From NCBI GenBank assembly GCA_963799425.1, contig CAWCXA010000017.1:186001-250000 (forward strand): a DNA stretch of 64,000 bases, in the 5' to 3' direction. The stretch comes from CAVWSM01 sp963799425. GTDB lineage: Bacteria > Actinomycetota > Actinomycetes > Jiangellales > Jiangellaceae. The notes beneath the pieces were generated by a model. It did no database searches. It was not told the DNA's origin and saw only the letters and a program-made list of their open reading frames with translations. The translations under genes were made by a program, and so were the position numbers. Shown here piece after piece: positions 34,838 to 43,172 of the stretch; positions within the stretch are counted from its first letter, which is position 1; each line of letters opens with the position of its first letter.

Positions 34838-35266
34838 ATGGACAGCCACGCCGACGCGAACGCGCCTGAGCAGACGATGACGATCCTCGTCTACAGCGAC
34901 GACCGGACGACTCGTGAGCAGGTCCGGTTGGCGATCGGGCGGCGGCCGGCCCCCGACGTGCCGCGGGTCGAGTTCGTGGAATGTGCCACTGAGCCGATCA
35001 CCCTCAAGGAGATCAGCTCCGGGCGCATCGACGTTGCCGTGCTCGACGGCGAGGCGGTGCCCGCGGGCGGTATGGGCATCAGCAAGCAGATCAAGGACGA
35101 GGTCTACCAGTCACCGCCCGTGCTGCTGCTCATCGGCCGCGCCGACGACGCGTGGCTTGCCACGTGGTCAGAGGCGGAGGCGGTCGTGCCCTACCCGCTC
35201 GACCCGATGGCTGTCGCCAACGCGGTCGCCGACCTCATGCGCCGGCGGCTCGGCAAGAGGGGCTGA
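34838..35266 (+). CDS. Receiver-like conserved protein upstream of trpD
   Basis: A 142-residue protein with an alpha/beta receiver-like fold: TILVYSDDRTTREQVRLAIG at the N-terminus, a central IDVAVLDGEAVPAGGMG in the place of a phosphoacceptor strand, and VLLLIGRADDAWLATWS. The acidic pair after the first strand (SDD) and Asp in AVLDGE resemble receiver domains, though no output domain is present. ATG 34838 follows GAGGATC at suitable spacing; ATG 34874/34877 inside is less likely. It lies divergent from ctaE and four bases before trpD. Role unknown. Confidence 0.8.
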   Translation: MDSHADANAPEQTMTILVYSDDRTTREQVRLAIGRRPAPDVPRVEFVECATEPITLKEISSGRIDVAVLDGEAVPAGGMGISKQIKDEVYQSPPVLLLIGRADDAWLATWSEAEAVVPYPLDPMAVANAVADLMRRRLGKRG

Positions 35267-35270
35267 CCAC

Positions 35271-36320
35271 GTGGGGGAGCGATTCGACTGGCCGACCGTG
35301 CTGTCCTCGCTGATCCGAGGGGAAAGTCTGTCGGCTGACGCCACGGCCTGGGCGATGGACGTCATCATGCGTGGCGAGGCGACGTCGGCGCAGATCGCCG
35401 GTTTCGCGGTGGCCCTGCGGGCCAAGGGGGAGTCGGTCGAGGAGATCGAGGGCCTCGTACGCACGATGTATGCCCACGCCACACCGCTCGACGTCCCCGG
35501 CCCCGCCGTCGACATCGTGGGTACGGGTGGCGACCGCGCGCACACGGTCAACATCTCGACGATGGCCGCCCTGGTCGTCGCCGGCACGGGGGCCCGGGTG
35601 GTCAAGCACGGCAACCGGGCGGCCTCGTCGTCGTGCGGGACGGCCGACGTGCTCGAGGAGCTCGGCGTGCGGTTGGACCTCACGCCGGCAGACGTCGCCC
35701 GGCTGGCCGTCGAGGTCGGGATCACCTTCTGTTTCGCGCCGGTGTTCCACCCGGCGCTGCGGCACACCGCGGTGCCGCGGCGCGAGCTGGGTGTGCTGAC
35801 ACCGTTCAACTTCCTCGGCCCGCTGACCAATCCGGCACGGGTGTCCATCGCGGCGATCGGTGTGGCCGACTCGCGAATGGCGGGGATCGCCGCGGGAGTT
35901 CTTGCGCGGCGCGGCATGTCAGCGTTGGTGTTCCGCGGCGATGACGGGCTCGATGAGCTGACCACGACCACGACGTCCCGCGTCTGGGTGGTGCGGGATG
36001 GCGCGGTGACCGAAACGGTGCTCGACCCGGCGGACGTCGGCATCGCAGCCGCGGAGCCGGCATCGTTGCGAGGCGCTGACGCGCCCTACAACGCCGACGT
36101 CGTACGGCGGTTGCTGGCGGGCGAGCGCGGACCCGTCCGGGACGCGGTGCTGCTCAACGCCGCGGCCGCGCTGGTCGCGTACGACATGTCGGTGACACCA
36201 CCGTCCGGCCATCTGAGCGCGCAGGTGGCCGGTGCGCTCGATCGAGCTGCGGACTCGGTGGACAACGGCGCCGCCGCCGACGTCCTGGATCGTTGGGTGA
36301 CGGCCAGCTCGGCAGCCTGA
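35271..36320 (+). CDS. trpD: Anthranilate phosphoribosyltransferase
   Basis: Second step of tryptophan synthesis: joins anthranilate and PRPP. It has 349 residues. The PRPP-binding loop is VDIVGTGGDRAHTVNIST. The glycine-rich KHGNRAASSSCGTADVLEELG is present, along with the middle HPALRHTAVPRRELG and GPLTNPA, and the metal-binding pair in DGLDELTT. GTG 35271 lies just after the preceding stop. Here trpD stands apart from the other trp genes, as it does in mycobacteria. Confidence 0.96.
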   Translation: MGERFDWPTVLSSLIRGESLSADATAWAMDVIMRGEATSAQIAGFAVALRAKGESVEEIEGLVRTMYAHATPLDVPGPAVDIVGTGGDRAHTVNISTMAALVVAGTGARVVKHGNRAASSSCGTADVLEELGVRLDLTPADVARLAVEVGITFCFAPVFHPALRHTAVPRRELGVLTPFNFLGPLTNPARVSIAAIGVADSRMAGIAAGVLARRGMSALVFRGDDGLDELTTTTTSRVWVVRDGAVTETVLDPADVGIAAAEPASLRGADAPYNADVVRRLLAGERGPVRDAVLLNAAAALVAYDMSVTPPSGHLSAQVAGALDRAADSVDNGAAADVLDRWVTASSAA

Positions 36321-36333
36321 CCTCGTCGGCGTT

Positions 36334-36391
36334 GCTGGGGCCCCCCCAGCGTTGCTATCGCGACCGATCCGCGCCCCGCGGTGCTGCGGGG
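36334..36391. terminator. Two hairpins between convergent trpD and Lrp-type gene
   Basis: GCTGGGG (36334-36340) pairs with CCCCAGC (36344-36350). CCCCGC (36374-36379) pairs with GCGGGG (36386-36391). Each lies near one of the two convergent stops and could terminate one or both transcripts. Confidence 0.55.
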
Positions 36392-36679
36392 TCAGTCGGC
36401 GGCCTCGGCGCCCAGGGAGAATGCGGCCTCCAGGTCGTGCCGCGAATACGTACGGAACGCGATGTGCGTCTCCGTGTCGACCACGCCAGGCACCTTGTTG
36501 AGGCGGTCTGCGACGACGTCGGCAATGTCCTCATGGGTGCGGACGCGGACCATGGCGATCAGATCGAGCTCGCCGGTCACCGAATAGACCTCGCTCACTC
36601 CCTCGAGCCCCGCGATCTCCTCGGCAACCTCGGGGATGCGGGCGACGTCGGCCTGCACGAACACGATGGCGGTGATCAC
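36392..36679 (-). CDS. Stand-alone Lrp/AsnC ligand-binding (RAM) domain protein
   Basis: A 95-residue effector domain of the Lrp/AsnC family without a DNA-binding helix-turn-helix. It starts MITAIVFVQADVARIPEVAE, with VSEVYSVTGELDLIAMVRV in the centre, the typical alpha-beta RAM fold. Such single-domain proteins may bind amino acids and pair with full-length regulators. The start is GTG 36679 with GGAGGG upstream. It converges with trpD and precedes the DEDDh/UvrC-like gene on the same strand. Confidence 0.9.
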   Translation of the reverse strand: MITAIVFVQADVARIPEVAEEIAGLEGVSEVYSVTGELDLIAMVRVRTHEDIADVVADRLNKVPGVVDTETHIAFRTYSRHDLEAAFSLGAEAAD

Positions 36680-36762
36680 TCGCGGCCCTCCCAGCGCTGT
36701 CTGCTCGGCGCGAGCCTAGCGGCGGGCGTGGGTGCACGGGGAGTCGGCGGGCTCGCCGCGGG

Positions 36763-38547
36763 CTAGCGGGCCGGCTGGTGTGTCGGGCGCAGGCGGCGCC
36801 GGTCAGCGAACGGGTCGGCGGCGCGACGGTCGGCCTCGACCGTGTCGACGATGCCCCGCTGCGACCCGGCACCGTGGGCGGGCACCGTCCAGTCGCCGGA
36901 GACCTCGACGAGCCGCACGCCGGGCGTGTCGAGCCAGCGCAGGATGCACTCGGCCTCCTCGACCGTGGCAGCCGGCAGCGGGGCCGGTGCGGGCCGCACG
37001 GCTTCGGCGGTCGCGCGCAGCGTGTCGACATAGGGCCGAGGATCAGCGCCGGGCGGCGCCACGCTGGCGCCCGCGAGCCGCCCGTGCCGGACGACGTGCA
37101 GCTCCCACCCGCCCTCGGGTCGGCGCAGCGCGGCGACGAGCTCGGACAGCCTGGAGAGCGCCCCCACCCGCTGCACCCTGTCGGCCGCGCGGATGAACGC
37201 CGCGAGCCGGTCGCGGTGCAGCGCCGCATCCTCGAACCGCTGGCCGGCCGCCAGCCGCCTGATGCGGTCGAGCAGCCGCGTGACCAACGGGCGTGCGTCG
37301 GAGGTCAGTGCCTGGCGGGCGGCGTCGGCGACCAATGCATAGTCATCGACGGACTGCGCGCCAGTGCATGGGGCGCCGCAGCGGCCGAGCTCGGCGAGCA
37401 CGCACGCGCTGCCACGGGTGGCGGCTGTGAGCCGCGTCGTGCACTGCCGCAGCGGCAGCGCCTCGTGGACGGCCGTCATCGACTGCTCGGCTTGCCGCCG
37501 GGTGGTGAACGGCCCGAGGTAAGTGGCGGCGTCGTCACGGACCTCGCGCACCAACGACAGGCGTGGGAACGGCTCGTCGGTGAGCTTGACCCACATGGCG
37601 CGCTCCGGGAACCGCGAGCGGCGGTTGTAGCGCGGCTTGTGCTCGGCGATCAGCCGCAGCTCGCGAACCTCCGCCTCCAGCGGTGTCGCACAGACGATGC
37701 CCACGACCTCGGTGGCGATGCCCACCATCTCGGTCATGCGCGTGCGGGTCTCGGACGCGGTGAAGTAGTTGCGCACCCTCGTGCGCAGATCGCGGCTCTT
37801 GCCGACGTAGAGCGGACGCTGCTCGGCGTCGCGGAACAGATAGACCCCTGGCGCGTGCGGCAGTCCCTCCGCCAGGTGGCGCTTGCGCCGCTGGGCCGGA
37901 CTCACCGCGCTCTGCCAGAGGCTCAGCTCCTCGAGCGTGTGGACGCCTTGGTTGCCGAGGCGCTCGATGAGGCCGTGCAGCACGTCGACGGTGGCCTGTG
38001 CGTCGGTCAACGCCCGGTGGTTGGGCGTGACGCGGGCATGAAACACCCGGGCCAAGGTCGACAGCTTGCAGTTGGGCGCCTCGTCGCGGAGCAGCACCCG
38101 CCGGGCGAGCCGCGCCGTGTCGACCACATCGAAGCCTGGCCAGTCATGCTCGGTCGCGATCGCTGCCGCCCGCAGGAACCCGACGTCGAACGGCGCGTTG
38201 TGCGCGACCAGCACGCTGCCCTGCGCGAACTCGAGGAAGGCCGGCAGCACGGACTCGATCCGGGGTGCGCCCGCGACCATGGCGTCGGTGATGCCCGTCA
38301 GCACCGCGATGAACGGGGGGATCGGCTCGCTCGGCCGCACCAGGGTCTGAAACTCCCCGAGCACCTCTCCGCCGCGGACCTTGACCGCGCCCACCTCGGT
38401 GATGCCTGCCCCCGCCGCTGGCGACCCGCCCGTCGTCTCCAAGTCGACGACGACGAAGGTGGTCGCGGCGAGGGGCCGGCCGAGCTCGTCGAACGTGCCC
38501 TGCCGGAACATGCCCTGCGCGCCCGGAGAGTCGAGGACGATGCTCAT
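36763..38547 (-). CDS. DEDDh 3'-5' exonuclease fused to UvrC-like GIY-YIG region
   Basis: Nucleic-acid processing protein of 594 residues. The N-terminal exonuclease domain (about 28-195) carries DLETTG, AHNAPFD and HRALTDAQAT, the DEDDh active-site set and resembling DnaQ epsilon. The middle domain (about 220-320) is a GIY-YIG type nuclease: PGVYLFRDAEQRPLYVGKS with the conserved Tyr/Gly residues and Arg/Glu downstream. The remainder resembles the UvrC central region (CVLAELGRCGAPCTG). The fusion is known in actinobacteria (Rv2191-like). ATG 38547. No UvrC C-terminal RNase H or HhH domain is present, so it is not UvrC itself. Confidence 0.93.
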   Translation of the reverse strand: MSIVLDSPGAQGMFRQGTFDELGRPLAATTFVVVDLETTGGSPAAGAGITEVGAVKVRGGEVLGEFQTLVRPSEPIPPFIAVLTGITDAMVAGAPRIESVLPAFLEFAQGSVLVAHNAPFDVGFLRAAAIATEHDWPGFDVVDTARLARRVLLRDEAPNCKLSTLARVFHARVTPNHRALTDAQATVDVLHGLIERLGNQGVHTLEELSLWQSAVSPAQRRKRHLAEGLPHAPGVYLFRDAEQRPLYVGKSRDLRTRVRNYFTASETRTRMTEMVGIATEVVGIVCATPLEAEVRELRLIAEHKPRYNRRSRFPERAMWVKLTDEPFPRLSLVREVRDDAATYLGPFTTRRQAEQSMTAVHEALPLRQCTTRLTAATRGSACVLAELGRCGAPCTGAQSVDDYALVADAARQALTSDARPLVTRLLDRIRRLAAGQRFEDAALHRDRLAAFIRAADRVQRVGALSRLSELVAALRRPEGGWELHVVRHGRLAGASVAPPGADPRPYVDTLRATAEAVRPAPAPLPAATVEEAECILRWLDTPGVRLVEVSGDWTVPAHGAGSQRGIVDTVEADRRAADPFADRRRLRPTHQPAR

Positions 38548-38652
38548 GGTTCGGACGGTAGGCCGGGGGGCGGACAGAACTCGCGCACCGCGCCGTGCCC
38601 GCGGGCCATACCCTGAGGCTGCAACCCGTACGACGATCTTCGAGGAGCGCGC

Positions 38653-38928
38653 GTGACCGTCTCGCGACCGACGCCGTCGACCCGCTGGCGCTGCCGGCAG
38701 TGCGGCAACCTGACGCGCTTTGACATCGTCCGTACGAGTCGGGTCACGGAGTACGTCCACGTGAGCCTGGCCGGCGAGCAGACCGTCGACGAGACGCACG
38801 TGCTGGACGAGGTCCTCGAGGCCGTGACGTGCCGGTGGTGCGCGGGCGCCGACACGGTCGATCTGGTGGACCGGGCCGACGCGCCGGCTGTCGAGGTGCC
38901 GGCCACGCGGGTGACCGGAGGCCGGTGA
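38653..38928 (+). CDS. Small conserved zinc-ribbon protein
   Basis: A 91-residue protein with two CxxC pairs (CRQCGN near residue 14 and CRWCAG near residue 60) that probably bind one zinc. A core FDIVRTSRVTEYVHVSLAGE lies between them. It is conserved in actinobacteria with no known role. GTG 38653 has AGGAG six bases upstream. The stop overlaps the NYN-domain gene start (GTGA), so the two are coupled. Divergent from the DEDDh gene across 105 bases. Confidence 0.8.
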   Translation: MTVSRPTPSTRWRCRQCGNLTRFDIVRTSRVTEYVHVSLAGEQTVDETHVLDEVLEAVTCRWCAGADTVDLVDRADAPAVEVPATRVTGGR

Positions 38929-40235
38929 GCAGCGAGGCCGGTGAGAGCGCGCTGCCGGAGGCCGTACGGCAGCGGGTGGTGAGCCTGGCCGCTGAGGTCC
39001 TCGGAGCACTACCATCCGCCCAGGTGCCGACCACCCTCAAGCGTGTGGCGCAGTTCACGCCCGCCCGCCGAGCGCGGATGGGCGCCACCCAGATCGCGAC
39101 GGCGCTCGCGCAGGACGCGGCATTCCGCCATGCCGTCGGCGAGCGTGTGCGTACGGATGCGCCGGAGCTGACCGAGAGCCTTACGGGGGGCATCGTGCCG
39201 GCGGCGGCCGACCCGGTCGACGTCGCCACGGTTGCGTACCTGACGCGCCCGTCGGGATGGCAGTCGTACGTCGATGCGGCGCGGGCAGAGCTGCTCGCGG
39301 TGGCCGAGCGTGCAGAGGCCGTACGTGAGTCGGCGGAGCTCGTACGCCTGCGCGAGCAGCTGGACCAGGCGCGTCAGGACCAGCGCGCCGACCGCGAACG
39401 GCTCAAGGCCGACATCGATCGTCTGAAGGAGGAGAGCGCCGGGCTGCGTCGCCGGCTTGCTGATGCACGTACCCGGGCGCACCTGGCCGACCAGGCGGCG
39501 GCTGCCGCGGATGGAGCTGTTGCGGCAGTGCGCGGTCGCGCCGACTCTGACCGCTCTTCGTTTGAGGCGGAGATCCGCCGACTGCGTACGCGATTGGCCG
39601 AGGCCGAGGCGGCAGCCGAGGCCAACCGCCGCGCCGGCCGGGAAGGACGCAGTCTCGACGAGATTCGTACCCGGCTACTGATCGACACGTTGACGGAGGC
39701 TGCCGCCGGGCTGCGCCGGGAGCTTGCTTTACCTCCCGGCGATGCGCGGCCGGCCGACAGCGCCGGCGGCCGGGAGCCCGGTGTCGGTGGCGCCGACACG
39801 GCAGCGCGTGCGCAGGAGGCCGACGACCCGGCCATGCTCGACGCCCTGCTCGCACTGCCGCGCGCCCATCTGGTGGTCGACGGTTATAACGTCACCAAGC
39901 TCGCGTGGCCGGCGTTGCCGCTGGAGTCTCAGCGCAGCCGGCTCGTGTCGGCGCTTGCGCCCGTCGGCGGTCGTACGGGGGCGGAGATCACGGTCGTGTT
40001 CGACGGGGCCGACCTACCGGTGGTCCCGCCGGTGCCGACGCCGCGTGCTGTGCGGGTGCGGTTCAGCGAGCCGCAGATGTCGGCCGACGAGCTGATCAGG
40101 CGGCTGGTGCGGGCCGAGCCCGCGGGTCGGCCGGTCGTGGTTATCTCGTCCGACCGTGAGGTCGCCGACGGCGTCCGTCGACCTGGCGTACGGCCGCTGC
40201 CGGCCGAGGCGCTCGTACGGCTCCTCACGCGCTGA
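38925..40235 (+). CDS. NYN-domain (YacP-like) putative ribonuclease
   Basis: A 436-residue protein. The N-terminal helical region (1-120) is followed by an Arg/Glu/Ala-rich coiled coil (about 120-260), then a C-terminal NYN/PIN-like nuclease domain (about 305-436) with LVVDGYNVTKLAWP, the acidic VVFDGADLP and VVVISSDREVADGVRRPGV. These are the metal-binding Asp positions of NYN RNases. GTG 38925 overlaps the zinc-ribbon gene's stop, so a protein pair is possible. Function as an RNase is inferred. Confidence 0.88.
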   Translation: MSSEAGESALPEAVRQRVVSLAAEVLGALPSAQVPTTLKRVAQFTPARRARMGATQIATALAQDAAFRHAVGERVRTDAPELTESLTGGIVPAAADPVDVATVAYLTRPSGWQSYVDAARAELLAVAERAEAVRESAELVRLREQLDQARQDQRADRERLKADIDRLKEESAGLRRRLADARTRAHLADQAAAAADGAVAAVRGRADSDRSSFEAEIRRLRTRLAEAEAAAEANRRAGREGRSLDEIRTRLLIDTLTEAAAGLRRELALPPGDARPADSAGGREPGVGGADTAARAQEADDPAMLDALLALPRAHLVVDGYNVTKLAWPALPLESQRSRLVSALAPVGGRTGAEITVVFDGADLPVVPPVPTPRAVRVRFSEPQMSADELIRRLVRAEPAGRPVVVISSDREVADGVRRPGVRPLPAEALVRLLTR

Positions 40236-40243
40236 ACACACCC

Positions 40244-40324
40244 GAGCATGTCGTTAGCCACCGCCGATCATGGGCTTAGCGCCCGATTTGGTCCAGATTC
40301 GGGGGCTAACCGCATGATCGGCGG
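40244..40324. repeat. 81-bp palindromic interspersed element, copy A
   Basis: GAGCATG, ten bases, then a 64-bp hairpin whose perfect 12-base arms are CCGCCGATCATG (40261-40272) and CATGATCGGCGG (40313-40324); TTAGC/GCTAA extend pairing inside. A second copy with identical spacing lies at 62983-63063, with the 64-bp parts about 75% identical by hand alignment. This copy starts nine bases after the NYN gene stop. Confidence 0.85.
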
Positions 40325-40446
40325 GAGGTGGGCGGGAGGTGGTGTGGCGAGTTGTGTCCGGGGGTGTCTCTAGCGTCGGCGACGACTGGGCGACGGGTCG
40401 GCCGGCAGCGAGCCGGGCGAGACCGCCGCGCGGAGGAGGCTCGACC

Positions 40447-40671
40447 ATGCTCGTCGACTGCGATCGCTGTGACGTGCGCGGTGCCGCCTGCGGTGACTGC
40501 GTCGTGACCGTGCTGCTCGGCCCGCCACCGGGGTTGTTCGAGATCGATTCCGCAGAGCAGACTGCTCTCGCGGTCCTCGCCGACGCCGGGTTGGTGCCAC
40601 CCCTGCGGCTGGTCCCCGGGGAGGGTCGGGAGGGGGTGGGGCCAGACGAGTCGGCCGCGGCGACCGGTTGA
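40447..40671 (+). CDS. Small Cys-containing conserved protein
   Basis: A 74-residue protein beginning MLVDCDRCDVRGAACGDCVV: four cysteines in the first 20 residues (CDRC, CGDC) suggest zinc or Fe-S binding. The remainder, TVLLGPPPGLFEIDSAEQTALAVLADAGLVPPLRL, is conserved in actinobacteria just upstream of the NlpC/P60 gene. Function unknown. ATG 40447 has a strong GGAGGAGG ribosome binding site. Before it, 40325-40446 holds nothing I recognise. Confidence 0.8.
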   Translation: MLVDCDRCDVRGAACGDCVVTVLLGPPPGLFEIDSAEQTALAVLADAGLVPPLRLVPGEGREGVGPDESAAATG

Positions 40672-40709
40672 TGCCGTAGGGGCCTTTTTGGGTTTTTCGG
40701 CGGGGGGAA

Positions 40710-40739
40710 TTGCCACATTCGTGTCGAGGTGGCTAGGGT
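40710..40739 (+). promoter_or_regulatory. Candidate promoter driving the c-di-AMP riboswitch leader
   Basis: TTGCCA (40710-40715) and TAGGGT (40734-40739) with an 18-base spacer, positioned just upstream of the riboswitch. Confidence 0.5.
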
Positions 40740-40742
40740 CGT

Positions 40743-40911
40743 CACCCGAGTCTGCTCCGCAGTTGGCCGAATGGTCGACGGCAGAGTCCCGCCGAATCCG
40801 GCCCCGGCCGGAACCGGGGAACCAGTTTCCCCAGGGGTGAATCGGCCGTGACACCACGTACGGCCGTAGGGCACCTTCCCGCCCGAACCCGTCAGCTCAC
40901 CCGGTAGGCGG
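40743..40911 (+). ncRNA. Cyclic di-AMP (ydaO/yuaA) riboswitch
   Basis: Conserved ydaO blocks appear in order: GAATCC (40794-40799 region), GGGGAACCA (40816-40824), GGGGTGAATC (40834-40843), then AGGGCACCTTCCCGCCCGAA and CCCGTCAGCTCACCCGGTAGG (about 40868-40908). The block order and spacing match the c-di-AMP riboswitch that precedes cell-wall hydrolase genes in actinobacteria. The downstream GGAAGGAAGG (40915-40924) is the ribosome binding site for GTG 40936, so the switch could act by gating it or by early termination. The left boundary is approximate. Confidence 0.92.
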
Positions 40912-40935
40912 TACGGAAGGAAGGATCTGCGACTC

Positions 40936-41961
40936 GTGCCGAGTGGCCGACGCACGTCACCCGCCCGACTCACCCTCGCTCTCGCCAGTGCCGCCGTGAT
41001 TGCCCTCGCAGTCCCCGGAGCCGTCACCGCCCAGCCCAGGCCGACCCTCGCCGAGGTGCAACAGCAGGTCGACGACCTGGAGCACCAGGCTGAGCAGGCC
41101 GCCGAGCGCTACAACGCGGCCGAGGATCAGCTGGCAGAGGTGCAGCGCCGCCTCGACACCGCGGTGGCCGATGTGGCCCGCCAAGAGGCCAAGGTCCAGG
41201 AGCTCACCAAGAGCATGGGCGGCTTCGCCGCCGCCAGCTATCGCACCGGCATCATCGACCCCACGATGCAGCTGTTCCTGGCCGAGAAGCCGGACGACTT
41301 CATCGCCCAGGCCTCCGTGGTCGACGCCTACGCCTCGTCGCAGGTGGGCGCCCTCCGCGCCGTTGCGGTCGAGCGGCAGAAGCTCACCGAGCAGCAGGCC
41401 GCCGCCGACGAGGAGCGTGCCCGACTGCAGGCGATCGAGCAGCAGCTCGCCGCCGACAAGGAAGCGATCGACGACAGGGTCACCGAGGCTGAGCGGCTGC
41501 TCACCACGCTCAAGGCCGAGGAACGCGCGGCGCTCGAACGGCAGCGCGCAGCCGATACGACGTCACGCAGCACAACCCGCGAGGGCGCGACTGCCGTGGC
41601 CGCGCCGGCGTCCGGGCGGGCGGCCGTTGCCGTCCAGTTCGCGATGGACCAGCTCGGCAAGTCCTACGTCTACGGCGCAGAGGGCCCCAACAGCTATGAC
41701 TGCTCGGGACTCACGATGGCGTCCTGGAATGCCGCCGGCGTCTCCATCCCGCGCAGCTCGCGCGACCAGATCAACGCGGGCGCCCGGGTGTCCAAGGCCG
41801 ACCTACAGCCGGGCGACCTGGTGTTCTTCTACAGCCCGATCAGCCACGTCGGCATCTACATCGGCAACGGCAACATGATCGACGCATCGCGCCCGGGCAG
41901 GCCGATCAGCGTCCGGTCGATCGCGATGATGCCCTACAGCGGGGCTTCCAGGCCGGGCTGA
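40936..41961 (+). CDS. Secreted NlpC/P60 peptidoglycan endopeptidase (RipC-like)
   Basis: Cleaves peptide stems of peptidoglycan. It has 341 residues: a signal peptide (about 1-32, ending AVTAQ), a two-part coiled coil (about 38-115 and 150-205), a low-complexity linker, and an NlpC/P60 domain (about 225-341). Catalytic Cys is in YDCSGLT and His in SHVGIYIGNGNMIDA. The coiled coil suggests FtsX-type activation, as for RipC/PcsB proteins (inference). Expression is likely set by the c-di-AMP riboswitch upstream. GTG 40936. Confidence 0.95.
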   Translation: MPSGRRTSPARLTLALASAAVIALAVPGAVTAQPRPTLAEVQQQVDDLEHQAEQAAERYNAAEDQLAEVQRRLDTAVADVARQEAKVQELTKSMGGFAAASYRTGIIDPTMQLFLAEKPDDFIAQASVVDAYASSQVGALRAVAVERQKLTEQQAAADEERARLQAIEQQLAADKEAIDDRVTEAERLLTTLKAEERAALERQRAADTTSRSTTREGATAVAAPASGRAAVAVQFAMDQLGKSYVYGAEGPNSYDCSGLTMASWNAAGVSIPRSSRDQINAGARVSKADLQPGDLVFFYSPISHVGIYIGNGNMIDASRPGRPISVRSIAMMPYSGASRPG

Positions 41962-41976
41962 CCTACGATCGAGCAC

Positions 41977-43172
41977 GTGCTGACGAGAAGGGCTGCCCGC
42001 GGGGCAGCCCTTCTCGTCGTTGTGGCTGGTGCCGTGGCTGCGCTGTCCACGGCCACTCCCGAGGCCGAAGTCCGGCTAACGCCCTCGGGCACGGTCGCGG
42101 CAGATGCCGGCCACCAGGCCGCGGCCACGGAGAAGCAGCTGACCCGGTTGCTCGTCGATCGGGCCGATGCGCTCGCAGCCGGCGACGAGGCCGCTGGCTG
42201 GCGCCCCTCGATCCTGGGGACGTCACGCTGCGCACCGACCAACGGGCAGAGTTCGAGCGGCTCCGTGCGCTGCCGCTGCAGACGTGGACGTACTCCCGGG
42301 ATGGTGACGGTTGGGTCGTCCGCTACCGGCTGCGCGGCGACCAGCAGGCGAGCGAGGTCGCGGTCGCCCCACAGGCAGAATTCGTCGACGGCCAGTGGCG
42401 CCTGACCGCGCTCGGCCAAGCCAGCCCGGCGCTGTGGGACCTCGAGGGCCTTCGCGTGGTCGAGGGGATGCAGAGCCTGGTGCTGGGGGCAGCCGACACC
42501 GGCTCGCTGCAGGCGTGGGCGGATGCCGCCGATCGCGCGGTCGCGACGGTGGACTCGATGTGGGGGACCGGGTGGTCGCGCCGGCTCGTACTCGTCCTGC
42601 CGCAGGAGTGGGCGCAGGTTGCGGGGTTGCTCGGCGGGCGGGCTTACCCCGGGTACGCCGGCATCACCACGAGCCTTGACCCGACGGGCCGGGGCGCAGG
42701 CCAACGCATCTTGCTCAATCCGGGGGAGACGGCGCGGCTGAGCCAGGAGTCGCGAGCTCTTCTCGTGGCCCACGAGGCGACGCACGTGGCCACGGAGGGG
42801 CTGCCCGGCGTGCCGCTCTGGGTGGCGGAAGGCTTGGCTGAGTACGTGGCCCACGCCGACTCCACAAGCGCGGGCCACGCCTTGCCCGTGCTGCTGCGGG
42901 CCGCACGATCGGGCAGCCTTCCGGCCGAGCTTCCCTCCGACGCACAGTTCGCGGCCGGAGGTGACACGGCCGAGGGCGCGTACGAGGGTGCCCATCTGGC
43001 CGTACGCGTGCTCGCCGAGCAGCATGGCGACGCGGCGCTCGTCGCCGCGGTCCGCGCGATTGCCGAGCGGCCCGCGGACGCCGACCGGATCCTGGCCGAG
43101 CAACTCGGCATGGGCCTGGCCGAGCTGACAGCGGCGTGGCAGGAACGCATCCGGGACCTCGCCGATGCGTGA
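41977..43172 (+). CDS. Secreted/membrane gluzincin-type metallopeptidase, frameshifted near 42194
   Basis: The N-terminus MLTRRAARGAALLVVVAGAV is a signal anchor. The distal frame carries VAHEATHVATEG (HExxH zinc motif) and, 19 residues on, a third ligand in WVAEGLAEYVA, as in peptidase-MA-like proteins. The 5' frame runs well to AAGDEAAGW and then degrades. From there the next frame reads LAPLDPGDVTLRTDQRAEF and on to the catalytic part. One missing base at about 42194 gives a continuous protein of about 398 residues (AAGDEAAWLAPLDPGD). It overlaps the M48 gene by eight bases and may share its membrane context. Probably a sequencing error. Confidence 0.8.
41982..42018 (+). terminator. Perfect 16-bp-stem hairpin inside the 5' coding end
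   Basis: GACGAGAAGGGCTGCC (41982-41997) and GGCAGCCCTTCTCGTC (42003-42018) are perfectly complementary around CGCGG, followed by GTTGTGG. It lies 21 bases after the NlpC/P60 stop and begins five bases after the downstream GTG start, so it encodes part of the next signal peptide. It may terminate the upstream transcript or attenuate the downstream one. Confidence 0.8.

Noticed and set aside
34838..35266. True response regulator
   Set aside because: It has a receiver-like fold but no output domain or partner kinase nearby, and the phosphoacceptor set is incomplete, so only a receiver-like label is supported.
36778..38616. 612-residue plus-strand frame across the DEDDh gene
   Set aside because: Antisense shadow of a gene with clear catalytic motifs; high-GC DNA often leaves such frames open.
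40680..40700. Two T5 tracts (ggcctttttgggtttttcgg) as an intrinsic terminator
   Set aside because: No convincing GC-rich stem precedes them; left unannotated.
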